Below are positions 1 through 11,989 of a stretch of 64,000 bases of DNA, one piece after another (positions within the stretch are counted from its first letter, which is position 1; the number at the start of each line of letters is the position of its first letter). Below the pieces are notes generated by a model. It had not been told where the DNA came from. It worked only from the letters and a program-made list of their open reading frames with translations, and did no database searches. Made by a program: the position numbers and the translations under genes. This stretch comes from Sinohyriopsis cumingii (taxonomy: Eukaryota > Mollusca > Bivalvia > Unionida > Unionidae), in NCBI GenBank assembly GCA_028554795.2, contig CM068835.1:62769719-62833718 (forward strand). The letters are read 5' to 3'.

Positions 1-45
1 TTGTTGGGAGTAATCAATAGAACAAACAACAAACACCCTGAGCTG
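1..45. repeat. Fragment of the TA-flanked foldback MITE family
   Basis: The phrase GGAGTAATCAATAGAACAAA followed by CACCCTGAGCTGCAGGC matches interiors of the fuller copies at 49568-49761 and 11794-11976. Cut by the window edge. Confidence 0.6.
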
Positions 46-738
46 CAGGCAATTTTAGCATGCATATACAGTATGTACATGTTGTGTCACATGCAATACT
101 CAAATATCCTCAGTAGCCATCTTTTAATTATTATTAGCTACTCTAATTTCTCCAAACCCTGGGCAAGTTCATGATTTATGCCAGGTATCATTTAGCTTAA
201 CCTGTTTGAATAGACATAAATTATTTACAAAATCAATTGATTTAATCCCCCACAGTATAAATCATTGCCAGAAATTAAACTCTGCCCCATAACCATGATC
301 CAAATGATAATAATTAATGCAACTGCTGAGTGGAATGAGTTATTTAATATCAAGATTATTTCATATTGTAAAGATTGTCCATAATAGCAGAATGCATTGA
401 TGAATAAATCTATTAAAATAATCTAAACACTGAAAACTTTAAAGTTAAACCATGTTTTCTTTCAGAAATACTTGAAACATTCTTGGTCCTACAACTCCAA
501 ATATGGCTAGAATATGCCCAAATGTGCAAATGAGTTAAAGTCACTGAAACTGGTTCAGACTAATGGAATATGGTTATTTTAAATGCTGATTAAGGTCTAA
601 AGACAAAGTATTTATGTAAATATGAGGTCATCATGGAGAAACCTGCCAGTGAATAAAACTAAAATGACAAGAATGTGTGAAACTTGTGTGATAGAAAAAT
701 TAACTACTTGTTTGAAGACTTGCATGATCCCGGGTTGC

Positions 739-983
739 TGTTGTTGTGGGGTTTAATGCCATTTTTCAGCACACGATAGGCTATACATGGCGGCCAGTAT
801 TAATGGTGGAGGAAGAACCAGGGAAAACCCCGGAAAGAACCACCGACCCTCGAGAAGCTACTGGCAAGCTTTCTCACATACCCACATTGGCTGAATCTTA
901 GACTCGAACCGCCGCAGACAGAGGTGAGATGGCAGTGATCCGTAACGAAGAGCGCTTTAGACCACTCGGACACTCGGGGCCCC
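739..983 (-). mobile_element. SINE-A (tRNA-derived), full copy
   Basis: 245 bp. On the minus strand it begins GGGGCCCCGAGTG with a tRNA-like head (A box-like TCCGAGTGG, B box-like GGTTCGAGTC), continues with the body shared by all copies (CTTCCTCCACCATTAATACT) and ends in a GTTTAATGCC-type 3' segment, read on plus as AACAGCAACA complement. It is flanked by an 11-bp target site duplication TCCCGGGTTGC at 728-738 and 984-994. The long variable-arm region suggests a class II (Ser/Leu) tRNA ancestor (inference). Confidence 0.88.
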
Positions 984-1736
984 TCCCGGGTTGCATAGCA
1001 CATCAGCTACATTTTTGTATTGCTGCCCACTGATAACATCTTCAGTTACTTCTCACAATAATTAGGGTAATCAAAATAGTTTCATGGTCTGCTGGCCTTC
1101 TATTAGTAACCAACTGTTCTGAATACTGTTAACAGGGTATATGCAGACTTAACAAAAACAAATTCCATAACTTTTCCAAAACTTTTCCTGGGCTATTTCA
1201 CAAAACACAAGGACCACAATATTGACTGCAATTGTGTCATGTGTGAAACAAGATTTTTAATTAGTGCTCCACACTCTACAGACATATATTTTTTAAACTC
1301 CATTGGGTAAATAATCCCATGACATTTCAAGGCCTTTAAAAATATATTTTCTAAATTCCAAAACTTTTCCAGGATTCCAGGACCTGCAGGAACCCTGTGT
1401 TAAAACATTTTTCAGTTTGCATTCCGAACCTGAATATGTATTGTGTTGGCTTTAAAAATAAAACTTGACATCTGGAAGTTTTATGTCCTACAGAAAATTG
1501 ATACCAAATGCTGAAGTTAATTAGGAGTCTGGACAATATAGGTACTCAGATATTTACATTAATGACAGCAGGCTGTGATAAGTACATCATGTGGCCTGCC
1601 GAGATATCTGAATTAGGACTCAACATTCTGGAAACAAAATTTGTCAGACCTTAACACTGAAATTCAGTGCTAGATCCAAACTGACTTCTCCGAGTTCTTG
1701 TCAAATCTGGACAAACACTTTGGTTTTTGCATGAAC

Positions 1737-1798
1737 TTACTTTTACCAGGAAACTTACTTTTACCAGGAAACTTACTTTTACCAGGAAACTTACTCTC
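1737..1798. repeat. 18-bp tandem repeat, about 3.5 copies
   Basis: Unit ACTTACTTTTACCAGGAA repeated head to tail with almost no divergence, pointing to recent slippage. Confidence 0.9.
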
Positions 1799-1829
1799 AA
1801 TCTGAATCATGTAGGAATCTGTGCTAGTT

Positions 1830-2000
1830 CAGATGGACGAGTGTTAGACTTGTAATATAAAGGTTGCAAGCTTGATATCCATCCAGGCAGGCCTGAGTTA
1901 GCTGCCTTAGTGTGTAACTGTGAAAGACACTTAACTCCAATTTCCTCACCATGATATGGCCAATAATGTGTTAAAAGTTAAACAAACCAAATGAATCACC
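1830..2000 (+). repeat. SINE-like fragment (third tRNA-related family)
   Basis: Shows GTTAGACTTGTAATATAAAG, a degraded B box-like stretch, then CTGTGAAAGACACTTAACTCC, a phrase shared in spirit with the fragment at 32400-32600 (GGCAAGGCACTTTACTCC). This layout is common in invertebrate tRNA SINEs. Weak call. Confidence 0.4.
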
Positions 2001-3215
2001 GTCTATTCCAAGCATTTTCTGGTTCCCATGTTGTTCAGATCATCTAGTTTTTCTTTTATTTGTAGTACATTTTCTGTACAAAAGTCATGTAGCTGTTTTT
2101 TTATTTACTTAACTGACAATATCTCAGATGAATTTGTGTTTGCTGTTCAAATGAGCACTACTGTGGGGGAGCCCATAAGGCTAAATTGCATATGCAAAGT
2201 AAACAAAAATGTGGAGCAACTTAATTTGTTTGAAGTTTGGTAAATTTTTGATATATGTTGAAGAAACAAAGAAACAAAAGTTATTACACTTCCCTCCCTT
2301 GAACGAAAATGATTAGACCACCTTTATTAAAGATTACTGTATAGTTTGTCACCAGCAGCGATGTTTCTTTTGTGGTTAGAATTTTAGTCTATAAATAACA
2401 TACAAAATGCAATTATTTTGATAGTTGGAATGATATGCTAGCGGTGCAGAAGTTTATTTCATCTTTGCATGCAGCTGTGATTCAGGGAAGCATAAAACAT
2501 CATGAAGCAAATAGCATAGCTGAGCAAAACTTCATTTGACTTTCAGAAACTTGTCAGCAGGGTGATGCATTGTATACTTTTCCTAAACTGCAAACACCAT
2601 ACTGACATTAGTCATTTTGAAGTAATGTATATGACATCCATTGACACAACAACACTAACTTGTATTGGAGTAGATACAGAAAGCACACTGTCAATGCTCG
2701 TAAAATTTTAACAAGATCTATGGGGGCGTTTATACAGTACCATACAGTCTATAATGAGGTTACTGTGACATTATCTTTAAACCCTTCAATGAATTATTAA
2801 ATACAGCAGAGTCAGAAACTTAATGTTAACGTTGTATACCATATAGTCCAATGGTTTGAAAGATAGAAACTTGATATATTTTATATAACGTATGTGTTTG
2901 TTATTATGTGTGGACACAATATGTTTGTGTTGATGATATATTGTAATGGCAGTCAACAAACTTTTTGTTTTGGAAGTGTATTAAATGTTTCAAATAAAAC
3001 AGTTATTGGCAGTTGTATATTATTACATATTTGGGTCAAACACGCATTGCCCCTTCCGCCCATTCCCCTCATTGTGACCACAAATACACCTTCTGAGTCT
3101 CAGATTAACCTGCCAATACTGTCTGGGAATGTTGGCAGATATGGTGTGACAACTGAATAAGCTGATAAACTCAACAAAATTATTATTTAAAACATCTGAG
3201 AAACATTTTAATTTA

Positions 3216-3461
<246 letters not shown>

Positions 3462-3730
3462 TTAACTTTCTGTAAATCTGGATAAACAAATTGCATACTG
3501 AAATATCAATCATTTCTCTTTTTATGAACCTCTATATTTTTATTATGGAGATGTAGCATGTATGATTCATGACCGTTAAACCTAATTATCAAATTGAAGA
3601 ATTACATTAATCCAAGATTTTGAATTAGAATATTTAAAGTTTGGATTAATAAGACTATACTTTATTTGGTTTTAGTTTATTGACATTTTTTTACAACTTT
3701 TATTTGTTTGCTGGATAAAGTTATATTTAT

Positions 3731-3854
3731 AGGTTACTGCATTTGTATGGGAAAATATGAACAAATGTTTCTGAAAAATACTGCACGACCTTGTGTAGTG
3801 CAGTATTTTTCAGAAAAAACAATTTCTTATTTTCCCATACAAATACAGTAACCT
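3731..3854. repeat. 124-bp hairpin (foldback) element
   Basis: The left arm AGGTTACTGCATTTGTATGG and the right arm end CCATACAAATACAGTAACCT are reverse complements over roughly 55 bp, with a short loop around GACCTTGTGTA. Arms also share CTGAAAAATACTGCAC/GTGCAGTATTTTTCAG. It could be a foldback MITE or encode a hairpin RNA if transcribed; it lies in the STK33 intron. Confidence 0.88.
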
Positions 3855-4425
3855 TTTTATTTTATACACATTTTGTTTACCTTAGGCTTAATAATAAAAG
3901 ACATTACGAGAAACATTTTTGTAACTGAATTTATGATTTATTCCAAAATAAATTCACAACCGTAGATTCATCAATACACAATAACAGTATTCAATAACTA
4001 TTTCAATAATAAGAACAGTATTTTCAATTATTGTGTCTCATGTTTGTTGCTGACATTGCAAATTTCGTGTTCATTTATTTGCTTTTCTTGAAAGTTTCAT
4101 CCCTGACTCAGTGAACTCGTCTACATTCAATTTGTTAACTTTATCATCCATACTTTCAAATGGACAAAACAGCTGCTTTAGTACATGCATAAACAAATTT
4201 AATCAACCAAAACCTAAAGTGTCTACTACACAAGTGTACATGGTTTGTTTGCAAAGTGGTTCCTAACACACTATACGATCTTTAAGCACAAGTGTTGTGC
4301 ACATGCGTGCAATATGGTGTTCAGTATCATAAAATACTGCATAAATCTGACAATGTAAAGTTAATGGAGATAAAAATGAACATATAATAAACCCCAACTT
4401 CCAAAGCACAGTACTTTATGAGCGC

Positions 4426-4744
4426 ACACCAGTCTGGTGGCCTAGTAGTTAGAGCGTCTACCTCAGATGCGGGAGGTTGTGGGTTCAAACCCCTCACCGA
4501 GTCATACCAGAGACTTACAAACTGGTACTAACAGCTGCCTCACTTTGCACTCAGCATTAAGAGGTTAGTGTTATGACTGGTCAGCCTGGTGTCAGAATTA
4601 TGTGACTGGGTGAGACATCATGCTACATGTCTGCGGCATGATGCCCCAGTGCTAGACATCACTATAAGCTGTCACACTGCAGACATTGTAGTGATATGAC
4701 TGAAAAATTGTTAAAGCTACGTTAAAAATCCATATCACACACAC
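4426..4744 (+). mobile_element. SINE-B (tRNA-derived), full copy with CA tail
   Basis: tRNA-like head (A box-like TGGCCTAGTAGTTAGAG, B box-like GGGTTCAAACCCC), a body with GCTGCCTCACTTTGC and GACATCACTATAAGC, a 3' end GTTAAAAATCCATATCA and a short CA tail. Flanked by an imperfect 13-bp duplication ACTTTATGAGCGC / ACTTCATGAGTGC. Confidence 0.87.
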
Positions 4745-5555
4745 ACTTCATGAGTGCTCTGTTCCTGATTTGAATATTAATGTCTGAATGCACTGCTGAG
4801 ATGCAATATTGGAATCAGTTTTGTAAAACTGATTTATTTGCAGGTCTTCAAATACTGAAATAAACTTTTCTACTGACGTTATTCTATATTGCCATCATCA
4901 TGAATCTTCATCATAACTGGTGTGATGATCCTACGATCAACAAAATATACAGATCAGCGATATTATATAAATTTAAGATGCACGTGAGCCATTTAAGTAC
5001 ATTTCTAATTCAATGCAGTACTGGACACTATTATACAAAGGATCATGTTTACCACATTCAATGGTGCCCTCATTACATTACCATTAGTATTTTCAATTGC
5101 TGTTTGTTGGTCAGATAGCAAAAGAAAGAAAGAAAAGGAATTTTCTGTGAGCTGTAACCTGGACCTTGGATGAATTTTATTAGTTAAATATGCTATAAAC
5201 ATTGTCTCAATGGAAATTTAGGCTTATGATAATATCACAAAACCTTTCTTCTCTGAATATGATTTTCAATGTATGGTACATAATTAGGTATGGGATTTAG
5301 CTGCATCATGATCAGCAAAATCCTGTCTACATAGTATGAAGTACCAAAATAACGATGTAAAGATGTAATGATTAAAACTCTGGATATATTTTTAGAAGAA
5401 GAAAAAAATTGAAATAAAAGTACATGTGTACTCCTGATAAATTATAGATAAAGTGAAAAAAATGTTAAAATTTTTTACAAAGAAGTAAAAAAAAATGACA
5501 AAATGTCACTGCTGTCTATTTCTAAACATTTACTGGCCTGGATATAATAAAACTC

Positions 5556-5655
5556 AGTAAGAATTTAGGCCTGAGATTTTGTTTAGACCAATCACAAATG
5601 ATATTACTTTTAAAAGGTCATTTATGATTGGCATAAACTCAATTTCAGATATATA
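5556..5655. repeat. Imperfect palindrome around CCAATCA...TGATTGG
   Basis: GTTTAGACCAATCACAAATGA on the left pairs with TCATTTATGATTGGCATAAAC on the right. Short foldback or degraded MITE. Confidence 0.6.
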
Positions 5656-6251
5656 TTCATAAATAAACACTAGTTCATGACCAGTTAGTTTATCAACAAC
5701 AATAAGATCAAGAATTCTTTGTTAACCTTCAAGTTGTTGACAGTTGTTATTCTAAATTATACCAAAAAAATCTAATTCTATCCACCATATTAGTTTAAAA
5801 AAAGATCCTGTGTCAATAAAAATGAAAATATCTATATTGAGAAGAAAGTCCCATGACACCCCTGGTGTACTGCATTTTACATTCACTTTCAACTTCATTT
5901 TCTCTAGACAGATGGTGATATTAAAGTTAACTGTGAACCAGATTATAACTTTACAATTAAATTCTTACCATACAAGACATGTTTCATGCAAATAAGGATG
6001 CCAAAGAAATACTGAGTTTAGGTGAGTTGGCTAAACATTTTTTATATTAAGCCTTACACATCTTATCAATTACCATGATTATTATTCTGTTATAACTAGT
6101 ATAAAAACATGCAAGAAGTGTTTTGTAAAGAACCAAAAATATTATTAGATTACACGAGTCAAGGAAAGCATTGTAACAATGGCTTTACTTGAGCCTTAAA
6201 TATGACATCGTTACAACAGTACAAGTTTGGATCTGGAGTTGTTGGTGGCAT

Positions 6252-6366
6252 ATAAGAACTGACCAGTCATCATTTGCTGGACCTAACTGTGGCATAAGAA
6301 CTGACCACATCATTTGCTGGACCTAACTGTGGCATAAGAACTGACCACATCATTTGCTGGACCTAA
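6252..6366. repeat. 40-bp tandem repeat, about 2.8 copies
   Basis: AACTGACCACATCATTTGCT and GGACCTAACTGTGGCATAAG form the unit; starts at 6301 and 6341 are exactly 40 bp apart, copies nearly identical. Confidence 0.9.
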
Positions 6367-6650
6367 CAGAGCAACAATGCATTCTAGTCGCACTTTCATG
6401 CAAAAGTCTATACACTCAAACAAATTTTAACAAACTGGATAGGCAAGAAAAAAAATATGTTTCCTACTGCACTGTTTTTAAAATTAAGGTAGGTGGGTTA
6501 GTCATGTTTTAAACATTATATATGGGGTCAACAACAGAAAAATAGAAATGGTCAGCCAACCAGAAACAATTTTTGGGGGTTTTTTTTCCTCAGTGAGTGA
6601 TGAAATCCTGTAGACTGGTTTCATTACTGTGTACTTAATTCAATGACATC

Positions 6651-6852
6651 TATTCGCTTATAAGTCAGATACAAGCGCAAACAACACAGACCTTGATCTG
6701 TTGTAGTATAATGCTCCAGCAGATCACAGTCTATGTTGTTCCTTCTAATGACAGTTCCTAACAAACTTCATAGATTCAGATCTGGTGTAGATAATACACT
6801 GGCAGATCTTGGTCTATTTAGTTTTCAGTTGGATCTGAATTATAAACAAGTA
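6651..6852. mobile_element. TA-flanked foldback MITE
   Basis: Ends are inverted: TATTCGCTTATAAGTCAGAT on the left and, in reverse complement, TACTTGTTTATAATTCAGAT on the right, both starting with TA. The interior carries GACCTTGATCTG and CAGATCACAGTC palindromic blocks shared with copies at 11.8, 15.4, 16.1, 27.0 and 49.6 kb. TA ends suggest a Tc1/mariner-type mobiliser (inference). Confidence 0.75.
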
Positions 6853-7694
6853 CATAATGGTAATTTAATGTAGACCTGGAAGGTATTCACACAGTTGTCA
6901 AAATATGGAAATCATTTGTGTGTAATTGATTATACATCAATAAGTATGGAATACATTTTGCATTTCGCTTCTGGCAGACAGATTAATGTTTCAACCTATT
7001 TCAAATTACCAAGATCAATATAACTTAAACAAGAACTGCATGAGTAATTGAATGAGCTCCTGACTGTTTCTTTCCTTGGAAGTGCAGTGCATTCAGTTTG
7101 TTTTTAATATTCAATTTATTAATCAATTTATAAATCAGAAATATCTCATGCAATCCCAGGATGCATTAAAATGGCACAGGTCCTGGATCAAGATTTAAAA
7201 ATTAAAAGTTTGCATACCCACGCACATGTACCTGGGCAACACGCAACTTTTAGTACAAACTGAGATCACATGTAAAACATTCATTGTTACATCCACAGCA
7301 ATACACAAAATCAAATCACCATCTTACAATGTGTTCAAATTTCATTATCACTCTGGCACTTCTGCAAATATTATTTTCAATCATTATTATTTGCTGCAAT
7401 CAACTTGTGTTTAGATCAATTCACTTTGTGTGCTGAGGACTTTGCATTATGTTTGTATTTCTACAGCATGAGTAAAGGATTTAATTATAAAAATCAGTCA
7501 ATAATTCTTCAGAATTCTGTGGCCTAGAACAAGCTTTTGAAAGCCATTTTACAGCATAGAATTTAAAAAGATGTCAAACAAAGCACTTTCACTCTAAATG
7601 ACACACTGTATCTTGAAGTTCTATCAGAAGATAGATCAATACATTGGGCAAAAATAGATGGTTGAAGTTTTTTTTCCATCAAAGCACATCAAAC

Positions 7695-7757
7695 GATAAA
7701 GAACTATTTATATAAATGTCCATAAGACAGATATTTCCTTTGTAAATAGTTCTTTGC
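7695..7757. repeat. Short hairpin AAAGAACTATTTAT/AAATAGTTCTTT
   Basis: Inverted arms AAAGAACTATTTATA and TGTAAATAGTTCTTT separated by about 30 bp. Nothing else recognised around it. Confidence 0.55.
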
Positions 7758-8164
7758 TGAAAAGTGGCAAAACTACGGGAAAGCATGATTTTGTCTGGAA
7801 AATCAGTTAATATAGATAATCAGTTAGGTATGTAAATTTTTGTGGGTCATGGTGGGAATCAGTATAAGTTAACAATCTATGTAATCTGTGTTCTACCACT
7901 GTCTACTGGACACACATGTATGTGACCTGTGGTATTACCATAATTGCTAATTTGTTCATCCAATCAGATGAAGTCTTTTATCTTCGCATTTGGGACTATG
8001 AGCAGTATAGCTGAAGAGCATCAGTCTGTGCCTATCGGTTTGATTCACTTTCAAATTTCTAAAAGCTGCATTTCCATTGGCTAATGCAAAGGTCATTAGA
8101 ACATGACCCATAAGTGGTAGCTGTCACTGATCTTCACCCAAGACACTGAAGATCTGATTTTAAT

Positions 8165-8335
8165 CAAACTGACTCCATACCTGACACTAAGTTACTTCAT
8201 ACTTGATGCTCAGTCAGGTACTCCATAACTGACACTCAGAAACATACTCCATAACTGACACTCAGAAACATACTCCAAAACTGACACACAGGCACATACT
8301 CCATATCTGACACAGACAGACACTGCATAACAAAA
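8165..8335. repeat. 26-bp degenerate tandem repeat
   Basis: Repeats of ATACTCCATAACTGACACTC with AGAAAC between; about five to six units, the central two almost identical. Confidence 0.8.
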
Positions 8336-8462
8336 TTATTCTACCAGACAGTGTCACGACTATAGTGGATTTTCCCTTCAAAACACTATGTGGCATTCTA
8401 GGCAGTGACTTAAAATTTAAATTACCAAGCAAAATGGGTTTAACTTATTTTGGTCTGCAATG

Positions 8463-8706
8463 GGCCCTGAGTGTCCAAGTGGTCTAAGGTGCTAGCCAGT
8501 ACAGATCACTGACATCTCACCTCTGTCTGTGTGGGTTTGATTCTCAGCTTAGCTAATGTACATATGTGAGAAAGCTTACCAGCAGCTTCCCATGGGCTCG
8601 TGGTTCTTCCATGCTTTTCCTGGATTCTTTATCCACCAGATAAACTGGCTGCAATGAATAACTTATCATGTGCAGAAAAATGTCATTAAACTCACAAAAA
8701 CAAAAA
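8463..8706 (+). mobile_element. SINE-A, diverged full copy
   Basis: Head GGGCCCTGAGTGTCCAAGTG, B box-like GGGTTTGATTCTC, then body and 3' segment (AAAAATGTCATTAAACTC) with an A-rich end. No clear target duplication, so probably an older insertion. It lies about 100 bp downstream of the first STK33 coding exon, inside the intron and antisense to the gene. Confidence 0.82.
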
Positions 8707-8810
8707 CGTGGGCTGCTAGACAAGTTAGTTTTCCAACCATGGAATGATGTACCTGTATAATGTCTGACCTAATTACAATAAATTTTGCTAATAAATACAA
8801 ACAGCCTTAC

Positions 8811-8999
8811 CTTTTCTTTATTTACAGCCTTTATTGCCCATTGATGCCCTGATGATTTATGCTTGGCCAAATAAACCTTTCCGAATGAGCCTTGTCCAAG
8901 TTTGCGTCCACATTCATAAGTATCCCATATCATTGAATCATCTTCTAATCGCATGTGAGGTATACCCTTCTCTGCACTTCCTTTCCTGGCTGTAGTCAT
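8811..8999 (-). CDS. STK33: STK33-like serine/threonine kinase, first coding exon
   Basis: Seen: 63 codons from ATG at 8999 to AAG at 8811, followed by donor GTAAGG. The protein carries the glycine-rich loop GQGSFGKV (residues 35-42) and the ATP-anchoring lysine in WAIK (K57), and ends VNKEK. The stretch before the loop (IPHMRLEDD) and the end VNKEK resemble vertebrate STK33. Start choice: an in-frame TGA lies seven codons upstream and an acceptor (TTTTTTCTCTTTAG) ends at 9022, so 8999 is the first in-frame ATG of the exon. The exon itself probably spans 8811-9021. Known: STK33 is a CAMK-group cytoplasmic kinase linked to spermatogenesis and intermediate filaments. Odd: only about 28 residues precede the kinase domain, much shorter than the N-terminus I recall for human STK33. 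Another CAMK member is the alternative, but the next exon makes STK33 the best call. Confidence 0.92.
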
Positions 9000-9021
9000 G
9001 GTCACATATTTTATGGCTCAT
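8938..9021 (-). promoter_or_regulatory. Upstream AUGs in the STK33 leader: overlapping uORF and AUG-UGA start-stop
   Basis: Seen: if the acceptor at 9022 is used, the exon opens directly with ATG (9021-9019). That begins a 28-codon frame which runs past the STK33 start and ends at TGA 8940-8938. A second ATG at 9007 is followed immediately by TGA (ATGTGA), ending two bases before the main ATG. Both are out of frame with STK33. Known: overlapping uORFs and start-stop elements commonly lower translation of the main frame. Whether the real transcript contains them depends on the true splice site and start site. Confidence 0.45.
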
Positions 9022-9789
9022 CTAAAGAGAAAAAATACATAAAATGAATGTTTTCAACCACCAATTTCATTTCAATGGGAGATGTTAATGTCAATAAATT
9101 ATTATGTAACCTTGACCTTTATTGTTACCTCCTCCAATCAAGAAAAACCTTATTGAATTCTTAATACAGAAATTTAAAATAGTCATCAGAGGAAGAAAAT
9201 GTCACTGTGGCCTACTTTTAGGTAATGTGGACAGCAGACCTCAAAATGAGTTTACTTATACATTTTGATGAATGCACATGTAAAAGTGTCAGAGAAAGGA
9301 GCTAAAAACCACAACTTAATGAGACGACTATATCAACAAACATTATGTCAATATGACTAACTTTCTAGTGGTAACTAGAACGGTACCCCTAAAAATGAAA
9401 CTACCTAGCAAGCTTTGAGACTGAACATAATGTACAACCTTTGTCCAGTTTCAGAGAATTGAAACCAACTAATAAAATGTGGTCGGTACTGGGGCTGTTT
9501 TGTGACCAGGCCATTTCAGACTACCATTTTGTGATTGAGTGTTGGTGCTACAATGACTCTACCTGATACTGCAAGAGCACCGGGTAATTCAGCAACCTCT
9601 GCTTGGTCCTGAAATGGCTCTGTGCTGTTTTATAGTCATGTATGTATCTCCTTATTTGTATCTGGTCATATAATGGCAAGGCCATTTCATCGACAATCAA
9701 ATATGATTGTAGCAACATCGCAACTAGTGATGCTTTGAATGTAATATTTTTCAATAACCTTTAAGTTTGGAAACTAACATACAAACAGA

Positions 9790-9912
9790 CATGGATGGAT
9801 GGATGGATGCATGGGTGCATGTGTGGGTGGATGGATGGATGGATGGGCAGGTGGATGGATGGATGGATGAACAGACAGATGGATGGATGGACAGACAGAT
9901 AGACAGATAATG
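9790..9912. repeat. Tetranucleotide repeat (GGAT)n with GACA interruptions
   Basis: Runs of GGAT interrupted by GCATGGGTGCAT and CAGACAGA. The long open frame it creates on the minus strand (His-Pro-Ser-Ile repeats) is an artefact. Confidence 0.95.
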
Positions 9913-9949
9913 TGGCTAGTCTATTGTGAGAATTTGCCATTATCATTTC

Positions 9950-10494
9950 CAGAATAAAAGTTCAGGAACCATGTAAAAAATAATGTTAATAAAAAGTTAG
10001 TAAATTAAAGTTTTTAAAACAAAATGAATTAAAAATAAATATAAATATTTGAATTTTTAAATGTTTTGATTTAGTTACATAACTAGAATGTGACAAAAAG
10101 TGAACTAAGCCTTAATTTTGCTAAAATGAGAAGTACCATACTCCCCAAGATGTACCAACCAATTAAGTTCCACAACTTCTATGTAGTATCATAAATACAA
10201 AGCTATACATAAGAAGTCAACTTTAGTGCCTATATCAATATGACTGCAGCCACAAAAACAAAATTACTGTCATAAAGTAACGTCCTCAGTTTTGCCTATG
10301 CCTTAATTCGCAGGTAAAACAAAAATTCATAACTTTATAATAAAGTCCATCAATTTTTTATTTAGGGGAAATTTAGCACAATCATTCAATTAGGTTTCTT
10401 TGTGTACCTAACAGTAGGTATGAATAAAGTTTAGCAACTGAATACTATTTAAATGTAAAGCAATTTATTTGTATAAGTGAATGACTTAACAAGT
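9950..10494. other. Anonymous AT-rich intron
   Basis: No coding similarity, repeat family or RNA recognised. Confidence 0.6.
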
Positions 10495-10506
10495 ACTTTA
10501 TACTGT

Positions 10507-10834
10507 AACCGCTCTGGTGGCCAAGTGGTTAGAGTGTCTGCCTCGGATGTGGGAGGTCGTGGGTTCGATCCCTGGCCAAGTCATACCAAAGACTTACAAA
10601 AATTGTACTAACAGCTGCCTCGCTTGACGCTCAGCATTAAGAGGTTAGTGTTAGGACTGGTCGGCCTGCTGTCAGGATAATGTGACTGGGTGGGACATCA
10701 TGCTACATGTCTGCGGAATGATCATCCCCAGTCACAGCTAGACATCACTATAAACTGCCACACTGCAGACAGTGTAGCGATATGACTGAAAAATTGTTAA
10801 AGCTATGCTAAAAATCCAAATCACACACACACAC
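10507..10834 (+). mobile_element. SINE-B, full copy with perfect target duplication
   Basis: Best-preserved copy of this family. A box-like TGGCCAAGTGGTTAGAG, B box GGTTCGATCCC, body ending GCTAAAAATCCAAATCAC and a (CA)n tail. Flanked by the perfect 12-bp duplication ACTTTATACTGT (10495-10506, 10835-10846), showing target-primed insertion. Confidence 0.93.
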
Positions 10835-11359
10835 ACTTTATACTGTCCTTGGACTTGCTGAATGAACCACAGTCATATCCGATTCAAATGTAATTTTAAT
10901 GTATCTTGATGTGTAATAGTATTTAATAAAGCACACTCGGATTAAAAAAAAGAAATGATCAAGAGGTATAAGTTATTAATCCCATCCAAAGAGTATAAAT
11001 GATGTGAAAAATTGGTTTTTCTGTTATGTGAAATTCAAATAATTGGCAGTCCCATGAAATCTAAGCAATCACAGCTGAAGGAAAATTAAAACTTGTTCTC
11101 ATCAAAACTGATTTTCACATGATAATTTACATAACACCATCAATAACTAAGTTTAACCCACAAACCCTCTCCCTAAAAAATCAAGCCCAAGGTTTGCATG
11201 TAATACAGCTGCATTTTCTAAGGCATGAATTATGTTGCTCATCATTCACACCCCGTTTTAATGAATACATTCAAAGCTAAATTCTTGTAACATACACTGG
11301 CTATGTACAGCACTACATTCAGCCACATAAATAAGTATGCAACCTCTAACAGTTTAGAC

Positions 11360-11430
11360 CCAATTTCTGCTCTAGTTATGTGCCAGCAGATCAGGGTCTG
11401 CCCTGTTTGCTCAACATCATTAAGAATGAT
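11360..11430. repeat. MITE fragment
   Basis: Carries GTGCCAGCAGATCAGGGTCTG and CTGTTTGCTC, an interior block of the TA-flanked MITE family. Confidence 0.55.
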
Positions 11431-11793
11431 TGCTCATAAAATATTTTAGTTATTTAATTTTTTTACAAATTGACAAGCAAAAAACAATAGCTTGGTATGC
11501 ATTAATTTTTCTTTCTCTACTCTTAGCTGTATATCTTTCCCCAAGAAAATGTCATTACACAGAAAAGTATGGAAAAAGTAACCTCTCACTAGTTCGTTAA
11601 TAAATTAATTGTAGATGGAGTATTACAAAATAAATCAAATTTGCACAAGCTGATGGACATAGACTCTTCTTATTGAACAGGCACAGAAAAGGGAATGCTG
11701 GAGAGTTCATTTTTTCACAAGGACACAGTTGCTCAGATCACAGTGTTTATCTGCAACACAATTAGCTTGTTTAGCAGATTATGGTGCCATCTT

Positions 11794-11976
11794 TACTCGC
11801 TTATAAGCAGAATCAAACTGCAAACAACAAAGACCTTGATCTGCCAGAGCATCATGCAGATCAGAGTCTTTATTGTTTGCTATACTGATTACTCCTAACA
11901 AATTCCACAGATTCAAATCTGTTGGTGCATGATGGGTTTGTGCAATTTGCAGATGGACTCGCCGTATAAGCGAGTA
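11794..11976. mobile_element. TA-flanked foldback MITE, 183 bp
   Basis: Near-perfect terminal inverted repeats: TACTCGCTTATAAG on the left and GTATAAGCGAGTA on the right. The interior has nested inverted blocks (CTTGATCTGCC...GCAGATCAGAG). No coding capacity. Immediately followed by a 57-bp tandem array built from the same interior sequence. Confidence 0.85.
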
Positions 11977-11989
11977 CATATGGTAGGTA

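Noticed and set aside
6252-6366. CRISPR-like regular repeats
   Set aside because: Units are directly adjacent with no spacers, in a eukaryotic intron.
9761-9946. Minus-strand frame with His-Pro-Ser-Ile repeats
   Set aside because: Product of the (GGAT)n tetranucleotide repeat; no start context or homology.
10520-10585. tRNA gene-like sequence with A and B boxes (and similar ones in each SINE-A and SINE-B)
   Set aside because: Always the head of a dispersed SINE with body, tail and target duplication; not a folded functional tRNA.
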